From: Casuarius casuarius
Taxonomy: Eukaryota; Chordata; Aves; Casuariiformes; Casuariidae
DNA: 64,000 nt
NCBI GenBank assembly: GCA_003342895.1
Contig: PTFA01000315.1
Location: 869,239-933,238, forward strand
Direction of reading: 5' to 3'
In this document: piece after piece, positions 1 to 13,700 of the stretch
Layout: every line of letters starts with the position of its first letter
How positions within the stretch are numbered: position 1 is the stretch's first letter
Notes under the pieces: model-generated
What the model was told of the DNA's origin: nothing
Seen by the model: only the letters and a program-made list of their open reading frames with translations
Database searches by the model: none
Translations under genes and position numbers: made by a program

Positions 1-3000
1 TCTTTTTGTTTTTGTTTTTTTGGAAATAGGGAGCAAAAAGCCACATATCTGAAATCTTTTTTGAAATTAGTGTGAAATGCAAGAGTTTCCATTTGATGTT
101 AATATATATAGCAAAACACTATCTGCTTGTTTTCACTTAAACTGTCTTTCTGTGAATGCTTCTCTATCTTTGGCAGATTTACTGTAAGCAAAATGCTCTA
201 CCTGTGGTCTCACGTACTGTGGGCGGCTTACTGTGGAAAACACAGTTGTCACTATGTTGTTAGATTTATATTGTTAAGAAATATGTGGTTCTTGTAGCTT
301 CCCGCTGGTTTGAGAAGAACGGTGAGACTGGTCTGTGTTAGCCTGGAAGAATAGCCTAACCCTTCAGGTTAGGGAGTTCCTGGCCCTTCCTTTCACAGAA
401 AGAGGGGGAGCATATTGACAAGTAAGCTATATTTGAGGCCTGTGGTTCCCAGCTATTTTGATATTTGCCACACTGCTTCTGTCTGCTTTTCCTCCTCACT
501 CCCACTCTGTGAGCCCTGCTGAGATAGCACTTCTCTGGTCTTTTTTTCTGTCTCTCTCACTGCAGGCTCAAGTACCTGCACAGAATCCAAGCTGACCGGC
601 CCAGCAGAGTTTTAGTTTGATTTGTGCCACAGTGAGAATAGCATCCTCTCAACAGCAAGGCATTCTTGGGGGATGAGGATGAGAGGATTAGACTGAGGAC
701 CATTTTTTGACCAGATTTTTTTCACTCTGCATGCGTGAAAAATTGCTACAAGAACAAGCCTCAGTCTTCTCATGCAGATTTGCCTTCAGTCAGAAAGTAT
801 GTTTGGAGTTTGACTCAGGCTAATGAATGCTTTTGAAAGTGCTGAGATTAATAAAACTTTTAAAGTCAAGGTTTCCAGTGACTAATGCTCTCCCTCACAA
901 CTCGATTTGTGCTTCTGTGTAATTATAAAGCCTGTAAACAGACTAAGAACTTCACTTGGCAGAAACCTGTTCAACTTTGGTGAAGCCCGCAGAGTAGTGT
1001 TATTTTTCCATTTGTTGAGGACCTTGAAGAAATCTTTTTACTACGAGTTTTTATAGTGTAAACTTTATTCAAATGCTTCTGTTGCTTATATTTCCATAGA
1101 CTCTATTCCATCATCACTTAAAAACTTAACTTAAAAGATACAAATAATCTCCTTACTTTGACTGGAACTGCTTGCCTACCAAGCATTAAGAATGGCTGCA
1201 TGGGATTGCAGGTTCAGATCTGCACTGAATTTTGTTAGCTGACGTGCCAACATCTTTTTCTTTTGACTTGAATGTTTTGGAGGAGAAAGGATTGCAGCAA
1301 AGGATTAAAAAAAGAAAATAGTTCATCATGATATGATCATCTGGTTTTATATATCACTCCATATAGTCTTGTGTTGCTGTTTTCATTCATTTTGTCGTGT
1401 GTCATCTCAGGACAATATTTATAATGAAGTTTTGGGTTAACTCCGGAAAGAGTTTTGAAGCTGTTACCATACTCAAGGGTTCCTCATCTTACTTTCAAAA
1501 GTAACTTATAAGCCTATGAGTCACTGCAAATCAATGAGTCACACTTCTAAATGCTGCAGCCCTTTTGAAAACAGGATTTGAGATCATCTGTATTTCATTC
1601 TTTAAGAAAGTACCTTGCTTGGAAGTAACAGTATGTTTGAAAGGCTGAGTTCAGGGCAGGGGGGGATCCAAGTCTTCTGTTCTTCCAAAACTAAATTTGG
1701 CTTAGTATGGAAACTGCGTGTGGCTGGGGGAGGAGATAGGGTTGGCTGTTTTGGAAGAATTGGAAGAATTAGTTGCAGAATGAAGAAGGTATTGGGAAAA
1801 AAAAAGTTCGGCCCAGGTAATCCTTATAACCTGTGACGATTGAAGGGATGGGCTGGGTGGGGGAGAGCCCCAAACAAATCCTGAGGAATGCCCAATTACT
1901 AAAAGGAGATAGGAGACAAATGAGACCAGGTAGATTGGGTGATTTCCATCCCTTTCATAAGTACCCCCTCTCTTGGCTCGTCTGAGACGGATCTAAATTT
2001 AGAAAACACATCAAAACACAAAACTTCTGATGGAGCCCACAGGCATTTACAGATGTCTGTCTAAAGATGTTTGGAAGCTTCAATATTGTTTCTGCAGCCA
2101 GGGAGGGTTGTGATTGCTTGTGTCTGAGGCTGGAAGGCTGCCACTTTCCTTCCTTTTGTTCTGCTTCCTTTGCTGAATAGAGCACAGAAGACCACAACAG
2201 ACAGTATAATTCGTGGTAAAAAGTAATTGCAGAGGTGACAATTTCAGCTTCAGATCTTATCACCCTTGCACCCACAGGACCAGTCACCTGCAAGCACCTC
2301 AGTCACCAGATCCACTAGGTTCCTCCCAACCTTTGCTACTTTGCCAGCAGCAATTTCTTCCTCACTGGGACAAGCTCCTCAACCATTAAAAGTGGGGGGT
2401 TGATGAAAGTGAAAACAAAAGGAAAAGGAGATAAATGTATTTTCTTTTTCCTGTTACTGTTTGTTTCCTGTGGTAGTTTAATCATGTGGCATGGGAAGTT
2501 GAGTATATAGCATTCAGGCTGACAGCCCCCCACCCCCCTAGCCCCAGGGGTTTGGCTGTGCTCCTATGAACTTACTTTCTAAGCTCTCTGGTCTTCTCCC
2601 TGCCCCAAAAGGAATAACCTGAAGTAACCCAAAGTTTCCCTAATTTATACATGTCTGAATTGTTTGTATTTTGGCAACTAATCACTTCGATTTCATATGC
2701 AAGTTTGCCTTTCCAAGCAGGATTTGATTTCTGGAGAAAGCTGAAGAAAACTCCTAGTAATAAGGAAGAGAAACATTCTTTGCGTAGGTGTGTCTTCCTA
2801 AATGATGAGCAATGTACTATTTTGGTCCACGTTCCCTAATGCTTCTGATAGTTATAACTGCTTTAGCCTTTCTAAATAAATGACTTGATAGGATGGACAC
2901 CCCACCCCGACCCTGCTTCTGCAATGGGCTGTCTGCACCGTAGCGGAGTCTCCTTCCTTTTGACTTCATTACAAGCTTGTAACAGACTGTTTTGCAACTC

Positions 3001-4651
3001 AGTTTCCTCCAACAGCTTTGGTTATTAATTATTTGTAAAGCATTGGGAGAAACTGGATTAGATTCTATTAGAAAATCTGTCTAGCATCTATGATCAGAGA
3101 AAAGCTTGTTCTTATTTGGTTGGTTCGTCTGTTGGAATATCGTTAGCAGAGATATAGATGTATTTAACCAAAGCTTTGCTCTTTTCCCAATCAAAAACTC
3201 GTTGCCGTTGCTGCTGCTGACAGTCTGACACCAGTGTGTTGCCCCGTACCCAGCTGAGGACTTTAGGGATTCTGGAGAGGGCTCATACCTTATGAGTAAA
3301 TGTAGGTTTGCACGTATAGGATAATGCATTGTTGATTAGATAAACAATGATTATTTCCTCATTCTCACAGTATTATATGGAAATGAAGTCTTACCAAACC
3401 TGTAATAATTTGAAAATAAAATGGAGTTCGTAATAGTAATTGCCCACAGGTTCTAATCTAAAAGATATGAACTATCTACATAGAAACTTCAATATGATTT
3501 CTTTAATTGGTATTGAACGTGTTTATTCGAAAAAGAGGACAAGAACCATTAAAAAGTGTTCATGAGTTTTCCTAAATTATCTTAAGGGAATTTGGCCATC
3601 TTGAATCTGCAATCTTGAAATGCTGGTTTAACTTCTGTTTCTGTTAAAAGCAAGGATAATGTTTAGGTGATTTTAGAGTTAATCTGATACCAAGTGTTTT
3701 GATTTGTTTTTTCTCATGCTTCATCTTTGGACTGGATTACTATGAGAGGGAAGCTTTTGGCTGCAGGGTCTGAACAGAATGGAAGGAAGTGGTGGAAATA
3801 TCTTTTAAGTATGGCAGGAAAAAAGGAGAAATCTGCCTACAATACAAAATGGAATGGTTTTGGACTCTGTGTTGGATTTCTTTTTATTCCTGCAAAATCT
3901 TACTAAAGAAAAGAAAATTCTAATATGTTGTGAGTCTAAAATTAGGAATTTAAAAGAATTTAAATAAGAATTTAAAAGGATTTTTTGTGTGTGCATGTAT
4001 GTGAAGAAAATAGACAATATACTACAAATTCTGTTATCCTATAAACTCATGCAACTATATAGCAGATTGAACTTGGAAGAGTCAAGTATAACTATCAGAT
4101 GAGGTAGATGCTGGTAAGGCTACCAGTTCTGATATAACTGGAGCAAGAAGGTTGGCACACTGAAGGAAGTTTTTTCAGTATTGAATCCTCTGTGTGAAGA
4201 GGAAATTTTATATTGTGCTTTTTTTAGATGGTCAAGGTCATGTGAAGATGAAAGCATGGCTTAAAATAAGCTGACAGCCTAAATGGCACAAGACAGGGCA
4301 GTGAATATGTGGACCAAATGTTTTTATGGAGCCCCATAGTCAGCATTCATTTTAAAACGTATGTATAGTATTTGCCTTCATGTATGCGTATAAGACCATC
4401 TGCTTTGTCTCTCATAAATCTTCGTGAGAAGAGCTTTACAGAAAGCTTTTAAGTGTCTTTTTATATTAAGGACCTCAGCTCACTCAAACAAACCTTTTCA
4501 AAACTGCAATTTCTTCCTTAAAGTGTACTCCATTTTATTTCTCTGAATTACTTCAGAATCATTGAAATGATTTGCATTTCTTTAATATGAGGATAATCTG
4601 CTAATTTCAGATATAATAATGAACTTTTTTTTTGTATGTGTTGTTTTGCAG
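1..4651 (+). other. 3' part of a GULP1 5'-UTR intron
   Basis: No supported coding exon lies here. Because the start-codon exon opens with an acceptor at 4650-4651, this stretch is read as the downstream end of an intron that follows a non-coding first exon outside the window. The open frames are short and lack family similarity. There is no CpG-rich promoter-like island. Confidence 0.75.
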
Positions 4652-4726
4652 GTTAAAGTGGGGAAAAAAACCCAAACATACTTGGATATATTTTCAACAT
4701 GAATCGTGCTTTTAGCAGGAAGAAAG
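4652..4726 (+). CDS. GULP1: GULP1 start-codon exon (47 nt of 5' UTR, coding from 4699)
   Basis: The acceptor TTGCAG ends at 4651, so this exon is itself spliced to one or more upstream non-coding exons outside the window. ATG is at 4699-4701. A TAA at 4654-4656 is in frame 15 codons upstream within the same exon, which supports 4699 as the true initiation codon. The coding part is MNRAFSRKK plus the first base of codon 10. The donor is AAAG|GTAAGG at 4726/4727, giving a phase 1 intron. The basic residues at the N-terminus precede the PTB fold. Confidence 0.93.
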
Positions 4727-7700
4727 GTAAGGCTTATGTTCCATGGGAGAAAAGTATCTTGCATAAGTAGTTTAGAATATTAAATATTAGCATTGTAGAA
4801 GAAAATACTTGTGAGTAGTTGCATCTAATTAATTAGGTAGGAAGGGATGATCTAAGATGTACAGAGCAAAGCACATCTGGATTGATAGCTATACAAAAAT
4901 TTTTGTATAACTAAGGCTTTTATTGAATCCCATACTATTTTCTTTATTGATTCCCCCTTGCCCCAGATGTGCTTGCTGAAAGCTTTTAGAACTTCTAAAG
5001 ACTTGATGATTTCTGCATTCATTATATACATTCATTGGGTAGTATTCTTAGAGAAGCTGTTCTAGAAAGCATGCTTTGATATACCAAATATCTTAGGCTA
5101 CCAAATATTTCTTTAGCCTTAGGAACCTATTTGGAGCTTGTAGCAATCTGAAATGTACCCTTTCTAAAAGTATTTCAAACCATTAAATATTCACAGATAT
5201 GTATATTACTCTTACGGCTTGCGTATCCTCTTTTCATGGTCCGTTTATGATTAAATATAACTTTTAGACAGGAATAGATAGGCAAATACTCAGTACCAGT
5301 CCAAAGAATGATAGCCTTTCTGCTGACTTCAGTAGAAGTTGATTGAACTACCAGTTTACGTATATTATGGAGAGAGTTTTCTGTTGTAGGAATACTATAC
5401 GATTTAAGAACTGTACAAAAATATGTATGCTGTTTTCTGTTCCTTGATCAGTAGGTGCAACATATCCTATTAAAATAGCTTTGGATTATCTTCTATGGAT
5501 CTCCTTCGTTCCTCTATAAAAACATTATGCATGTTTCTGCTGCTTCGTTGAGTATGACGAAACTTGTGAAAACATGCATCTACCACAGTAGTAGGAGCTT
5601 GCTTCTGTTTTGTGATCCAGTTTTCGCTCCTGGTTGCTGATGGGTCCACTTAATTTTTCTTTTCAAGTCTGGTGTGGTAGCATGATCACTTTGAAATTTT
5701 TTTTCATCTCTTCAGATACCATTGGAGATTGTAGTGCAAAAAGTGATAAACAGAGATCAGTCTTGTTAATCTCGAGATATGTTTATATCTTGATAATTTT
5801 GGTCTTTCTTTTAAGCAGTTTAGGGATTTTAATGTAATTATTGTAAGAGATCTTTGTAAATGCTGTATTTTCATGCCGATTTCTTGTTTTTAGCATACTG
5901 CTAAAAATACTTGCTAAGCCGACCTACCCCTTTGTCCTTATGTGATTGTGTGTACATGCGATGTGTATACACAAACTGGAAAGCATTAACTGTGTTTTGT
6001 TTTTAGTGAGTGAAGGTTCATTTCCCAGTTAGGTTTGGCACATTTTGCTAATTCTTTTGACATTAGTATCAGAACTGGTTCATATAGGTAAAGAAAAATG
6101 CGCTAGCATTTGCTGGCTTTTTCTCATCAGAAATGTGGAAGAAATCTAGTGTTTCTTTTAGATAGAAACTTATCTAAATATGGAATGACTGTAATCCAGC
6201 CCACCTGGAAATAAAAGAGTGAAACTTTGTCTCAAAACAGTGCTAAAAATGTAGGTATGTATATCCACTTTGGACTATATTTAGTACTGAAATACAGTGT
6301 GTGAAACCCACTGGACTTTATTGATGTTGTGGAGGATGTAAATCCCAGCTGAATTTGGTTCATGCTTTATTATACCCCAGTGGTTCTGCTTCATCCCAAA
6401 ATAAATGTCAGCCTTAGCTTACATATGGCACAATGTTCAATGCCAAAGCTGCTGTTGTATGGGGGAATCTGAATTTTCTAATGTTGTTTCCATAAAATAG
6501 GAGGTCATAAGGTTGGTAACTGCTGCCAGGCTATCAACTCATGAAATGTAGATGGCATTCATAATGTTAAATGGAATATATTGAAGTAATAAGCCATCAT
6601 AAATCAAAAGGTTCATGAGTTACATTTCTATGCAGTGGCTTTTTATGAGTCTCGTTTATGGAAATATAGACAGATTCATTTAATGAGCAGGGTCTGACAA
6701 AGCAGAAAAAAGCCATCGCAGGTTATAGGATGTAGTTTTATATGTATGGACTGGCTGTAAAGTGATATTTAAATTTATTGTAGACCTGAGCTACCTTCCA
6801 GAGATTGTAGAATGGTTGAGGTTGGAAGGGACCTTTGGAGATCACCTAGTCCAGCCCCCCTGCTCCAGCAGCATCACCTAGAGCACGTTGCCTAGGAGCA
6901 TGTCCGGACGGCTTTTGAATGTCTCCAAGAATGGAAGACGCGCAACCTCTCTGGGCAGCCTTTTCCAGTGTTCAACCACCCTCACAGAGCAGAAGTGTTC
7001 TTTTGTGTTCAAGTGAAAGTTCCTGTGTTTCAGTTTGTGCCCACTGCCTCTTGTCCTGTTGCTGGTGACCACTGAGAAGAGTCTAGCTCTGCCTTCTTTA
7101 CACCCTGCCTTCAGATACCTATAGGCATTGGTAAGATCCCCCCCTCCGCCTTCTCTTCTCCGGGCTGAACAGTCCCAGCTCTCTCAGCCTTTCTGCCTGT
7201 GAGAGATGCTCTAGTCCCTTAGTTATTTCAGTAGCCCTCTGCTGGACTCGCTGCAGTAGCTCCATGTGTCTCTTGTATTGGGGAGCCCAGAATTGGGCAC
7301 GGCACTCCAGGTGTGGCCTCAGCAGGGCTGAGCAGAGGGGAAGGTTTATCATCTCCCTCGACCTGCTGGCAGTGCTCTGCCTAATGCAGCCCAGGATACC
7401 AGTGGCTGCCTTTGCCGCAAGGATGCGTTCCTGGCTCAGGATCAGTCATGTCCTCCAGGACCTTCCCTGCAAAGCTACTTTCTAGCCGGTATGCCCCCAG
7501 CCTGTACTGGTGCATGGGGTTATTCCTTCCAAGGTGCAGGATTCTGCACTTCCCTTTGAACTTCCTGAGTTTCCTCTCCGCCCATCTCACCAGCCTGTCA
7601 AGGTCCCTCTGAATGGCAGCACGGCCCTCTGGCATATCAGACGCTTCTCCCAGTTTTGTATTGTCAGCAAACTTGCTGAGGGTGCGCTCTGTCCCTTCAT

Positions 7701-10700
7701 CCAAGTCGTTGATGAATGAGTTGAACAATACTGGACCCTGTATTGACCCCTGGGAGATGCCACTAGCTACAGGCCTCCAACTAGGCTTTGTGCCACTGAG
7801 CACAATCCTCTGGGAAGGCCTTGGCCTTCCTACTCACATCCCTGCATATGTTGTTTCATACTCTTTTTTTCGGATGGATGGGCGACAGGTGAAGTCCTGA
7901 AAGAGTGAAAGAGATGAGTAGTTCTAAAGAATGTTTTAGTTGTTGCAGAGAGTATAGTCCACATAGTGTTTTAAACAAACAGCTATTGTGCTGTATTTCA
8001 ACTGTATCAGGAATGAAAAACATGAAGAAACAATAGATGGTGATATACTTTGCAGATGTTTAAGTGGTTATTATCTTCCTCGTGGTCTTTATATATTTCT
8101 GTGATTATATTTTCTGCTTTCATAATATCGCTAATCACCTTCCAGAAAAAAAAGAAAATCAGGTCCAAATTCCCTCCTTTTTCCCCTTTCCCCCTCTCCA
8201 CCCTAAGGGGTAATAATTGTCTGTATGATTTTTTTTTTTTTTTAAATAAAATTTTTGTAGCAGCAAAATTTTAGTGAGTGGGAAAGGTTACTTTCTGCAT
8301 ACCAAATATTTCTGTGTTGTTTCAGTTTCACTTAGCTGTTTGACGCGATCAGTCGTTATCTTAATACTTGGCCACTTAAGTGGCCAGTCTGCAGTGTGTG
8401 TGTGTACACGTGTTTGAGTATATATTTACTTACACTTTTTTCCTTAGAGATCTAAAAAAAGTCTTTCTTAGCATGAAAATAAAGCAAATGGTATCCATAG
8501 ACTCTGAAAGCAGGGGGAACAGATTTAGCTGGAGTAAGCTGTTTAGGAAAGAAAAAATTACAATATGTTTTTAGAGGAAGCATAGCTACAAATGGGAAGT
8601 ATGTGCTGGAAACTTCATCTGTAGGATTCATGTTGGGGCTGCACAGATAAGTCTGACTTTTCTTTTGAATTTCCTTGTCGTTCTTTTACCTCTCTTTGGC
8701 TCTGTGTAGTATCATATTTCCTTTGGTGAGGATAGCAGTCTGGCAGTACCTCCAAAAATTCTACATCTTCTGGCATTTTTAGGCATGACTGAATTTCTTT
8801 TCCCCAGTTGTTAATATGAGAGTAGGAGAATAGTAGTATAATTTTCTGCTGGCTATTTTATCCACGTTATTTTCAGAGTGTTGCAGAAATATTATCTGTC
8901 CTCTGCTTAAAGAATATTGTAGGCAGCTCAAAAGATAAATCTGTAGAATTGAATAATATTTACCAAAATAACATTTTTCTTCTGCAAAATTTAAGAACAT
9001 ATGCAAACTCCTTAATCACAGAGCACTAAATACTTATTTTAGAACAGAAGCAACTGTTCCAAAGTCTTAACTCTTCCGGAGTCTTAAGTTTCTTCTGTTT
9101 CTTTCCACTCTGTTACAACTTCTACGGCATCATGATAAATGTTTTACACAGAGGTTTGTCAATGATATCTTTTGAGATCTACAAGCTAGTAAATTCTTGA
9201 TACAGAATAGTTACTCATGCATGATACGCAGTTGTTCAAGTGCGTTATTGTAGAGCAACTTTTCCAAGCTAACAACCTTCATGAGTTGCCCAGGTGCCCT
9301 GCTAGCTGACTGGATGTCTAATTAGAGACAGCATTTATTATTTTGTGTGAGCACATAAGTTCAAGATGGACATATGTTTTTCAGCTTCAGTGTGACAACT
9401 TAGGAAGTCTGTCAGTGAGAGATCAGCTGATGCTCTTTTCAGAGAGACCAACATTTTTTAGAATTCAAATTCTTCAACTTTGTGTATTTTGTTTGAATTG
9501 TTTTCATTCACTAACAGGAAAAATCATTGAAATAAGTTTTGATTGTGTGCTATACAACCATACCTTGATAGGAATTACAGTGGCTACTTTGCTTTCCTAG
9601 GACTTATGGTCTTATAAAACTATTGGTTAAACCCGGAAAAATATTTGTGAAATAGAGCCCGTTAGAATCTCAAAAGCGTGATGCTTGTCTAGGTGGGCAC
9701 AGAAGCTACAGATTTGCACATTGTAGTTGTTTAAAATGGTTGCTGCAACTCTCTTTTCTTCTCTTCCCAGTTTATTTGCATTTTAAAAAATTTTCAGTTC
9801 CACTGAAACTTTTCTATTATATCATTTTCATGTTGCTGAATTAGAAAAATTAAAATAAAATTCAATTTTAACTGTTTTCCAGTTACTGAAACTGAACCAA
9901 TTTTCCCAGTTGTGTTCCTTTTCCTCCGTTTTTGCCCAGCCAAATGGGCTCATGTAGTATTCTTACTTTGACAGTTTGATATTCTTCAAAAACTTAGCAT
10001 GTTTTTAATTTTTGACAAGCTTCATTCTTACTTTGCCAAATTTCTTTATATTGGAATATTTGAATAAATGACTTGTAAACCACATGGTGGAGTCGGAAGA
10101 TGATTTGTGCATACTGCCTAGTGAAGACTGTGAAAATGTGGTTGCTTAAGTTATACTAGACCAATAATCTCTTCTTCAATTTCTTCAACTCAGTGCTTGT
10201 AGGAGAGGCACAGTGTAGCTCTTCTGGTAGCACCAACACGTAACAGGTACAGGCTAATAGCTCAAAATTTCCTTTTTCCCTTTAATTTAGGAAGCTGTGT
10301 TTGTTAAGTTAAAAGTTTATAGTAACACCAACAATTAAGTGCAAAAGTAAGGACTTGCTCATCACTGATAACTTGTGCTAATGTTATTTTGATTTTTTTA
10401 TTTATTTCTTGTTAAGTGTCCTAAATATTAGCATCCTTGTCTTAAAATGTGTAGTGTAAAATGCATAGACTGTGCAGTGAACGCTACTCTTTAAGGAAAT
10501 GCAAATGCTAGATTTTTTTTCGATATTTTGTAACTATGCAAACCCAACGTTGCTTATAGCATCATTTTGTTATTTTAATAAGCAGCTATTTAAAACCATT
10601 CATAAAGTCCTGAATATTTTGAGGGAAAGACACAGGCTAAATGTTCTGGAGAAACCCACTCTGTTCTAGGAAGATAAGGCTTCCAGTGTCTTGGCTAAGA

Positions 10701-10732
10701 ATGAGTATGTGTCTCTGAAGCACATTTTATGC

Positions 10733-10766
<34 letters not shown>

Positions 10767-13700
10767 AAGAAAAAGAAACAACGGAAGAAAATTTCAGGAT
10801 TATGTATATTCCCTGGGATTGGCCTGTACGTTTTCGGGGCAGAATTTGACTCGTAATTTCAGTTGCTTAATCATAGTAACCTGGTAACTTCAGTAACCAT
10901 AGTAACTTTAATAAATTGTTATTAAACACAGATTGTACTCAGTCTCTGTAGTTTATTCCTATAGAAGGTGATTGAGACAAACACTGTTGCTGAATTATAG
11001 AAGAATATGGGTAGATTTATGGCTGTTAATAATGTTTAGGTACAGCATCCAAATGAAAATTCCGGTACCAAGCATTAAATCTCATTGCTAAAGGTGTCAG
11101 TGTTGCTTGTAGTCAAGAAGACCTGTTCTATGTTAGGCAGAGCGTTTTTTCTGACTAGCAAAAGTGCAGTTTGTGAGAACCTGCCTGTTTCTGCTGGAGC
11201 ACAGGATAAAAGAAATGATTAAACAGGGCGACAATTTTGGTATGTCTCTTTATGAAAGTTTTCTTTACTGTTTTTAAAAAAATAACCTAGGAAAAGTGAA
11301 ATAAATAATGTATATGTAAACACACTGAAGAAATAAGCTTTTTGTTTCTTGATCATTAATACATAGATGTAGCACTGATCTTGTGGGATTCTCTCTTCTT
11401 CAGGAGACTGATAAGCTGATTCTCATAAGGTCTTTCTTTTCATAAACAATTTTGTAAAACAGGAGAAAAAGGAGAAAAAGACAATTCCAAAATGTCTCCT
11501 ATTAGCAAGGAAAACATCTATTGATGTCAGAGGGTTTTTGTTTCAGTAGCGAATAAAAAGCTTTAGTTCTTCTGGAATTGATTGTGTTTTCACTGTAACA
11601 GAGGGTATTCAAATCAGTGTCTTAGGTCTTCTGTGCATCATATTAAATGTAATGGCCACTCAGGCGTATGATTTGATAAATGCTTTGAGAACAGGGTTAA
11701 GTGGAACCACTTGTCACATGTGTTGGTTAATGGGGAGTGTGGGCTTTTGGGAAGCTTACTTAAAGTTGCTCTGTTAAGCAGGATTCACTTTTTAGAAGAA
11801 ATAGCTCAACTGTGCCTCTCTGCTGCATCAGTTCTGTAATATTCAAGGGCAATAAGTAACATGGAGAGGAAGGTATCTCCAAGGGGGAACAACTTCTCAG
11901 CACTGTTACTGCTTTCCTTTTTCTAGAGGAATGGTCAGCTGTGGCTGTTCTCTAAGGTAGTGTCATCATTCGCTAATTCAAAGTGCAGCACAGTTGTGGA
12001 TCCTTCCCAAAGTCCCAAAGCTTGTTGACTTCAGTATATGATTTGTGCGCACGTTCCACGAATGCAGCCCCTTACCCCACTCTCAACCACCCCCCAGACT
12101 TCTGCAGTGACTCAGACCAGTGCTTCCTGGCTCCAAGTAGTGTGGTACACGGAGCACTTGACATGAAATGCAGATTGTAAAAGGTCCTTTCCATTATAAT
12201 GGAAAGGAGCTGGCATGAATCAGAGAGGTCTAGAAAGGACTGAGGTCTGAAATCTGAGTGCAGTTAATCCTCTTACCATGAAAATGCCCAACCTCTCCCC
12301 TCCTTGTAATCCATCTCTCAAACTGTATGTCTTCAAAATGTTAATTTTATGCACTTCTACTGGTCTTTAGCAGACTAGTGTATACGGGCAGAGGGCAAAA
12401 CCTGACAAGCCTTTCACCCATATAGAGTTCTCCTGAAAATCAGGTTGGATGCTCTCTTGCTGCTATAGGGAATCTCAAAGTCTGTACTGCATATTTAGCA
12501 TGTGGTGTATTTGTGAAGGTATTGTATGTAAGCTGAAGGATTGCTGGCTCTCTTAAGCGGGGCTGTGGCTTACCCTGTGCACTTGAATTTTCAACACTGA
12601 TACCTTTTCCCTCCTCTTCTCCCCGACATTGGCAGTAGGTTTGGCAAAAGCCCACCACGCGCTCAGGGGCTGGCCTCCTGGAGCTTCTCATTCAGGCCGT
12701 AATCCTGCTTATGTTTTAGTGGTCTTTGTATGGTTTGGACTCATAATTCTCAAAAAATATCTGGGCACTTATTTGAACTTTCATGCAAGTATTAAGTGCA
12801 AGGCAGCATAAAAGCTTCAGACAAGGTCCAAAATATCTGTAGTTTTCATGAGGTGCGCTAGCACAAGTGTCTTCACTTTCTACTTTCATTATGTTAGATG
12901 CATGCATTTGTCAGTTCTTGTTTTGTTTAGGCTTTTAAGGTGTTTCTGTATTACTTATTTGTGAAGTCTGTAGATCCTCCTGCTATATAACCAATAAAAT
13001 AATAATGTGGACTGTGTTTTTCATTGTGTTTCATAGTAGGGTTTCATGTTTTGTTTATTGCTTCAGGATGAATAATTTAGTAAACCATGAAAACCCATTT
13101 AAAATCAACTTTAGAAGTGAGGGATAAAACAAATAGCAAGCCACAGTTACCTCAGCTATTTAAATGAATACCTTTTATGGATTTTCTTTTTTCATAGTTT
13201 TCAGGTTGGTTTGCAAAACTTTTTCTGAAATCTGGTATTTCCCAACTACTGTGGAATCAAACTAACTCTAAGCAGTATTTCAAACAGCTGTTTAAAGACA
13301 ATGGCATGAGTCCAAAATCAGAGCTTACAATTCAGCAGGACAAACTGGTAACAAGAACTTCTCTGTAATATCTGCATTATTTTTTGCACATCTTCACTAT
13401 GAATGTGAATTTTGCTTGTCATTGATTTTGTTTAGTGTTTAAAGAGGTTTTTTCAAAAATGCCACTATCCTTTTAACTACTACCTGCTTCTAGCAAATGG
13501 GCTTCTAACATCAATGGAAAACTTGCAACCTATGTCACAGTGTCTGCTGATTTATATGTGCATGTTGGAAATACTGCTTGCTGACTCAGGGTTTTAATCA
13601 ATGGCAGCCATGAGTCTTCAAAGAGTCCAGGCATCTTTTTGGTACTGTGGTGACTTACTGATTTCTTCTTCCTTTTGAGCTGACAGCATCCATCCATATT

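Noticed and set aside
7264..7900. Plus-strand open frames overlapping the CR1 element
   Set aside because: They are antisense shadows of the minus-strand CR1 reverse transcriptase and 3' region.
10739..10795. A-rich tract considered as a retrogene or SINE tail
   Set aside because: The sequence upstream shows no coding or SINE-like body and no flanking direct repeat that I could see.
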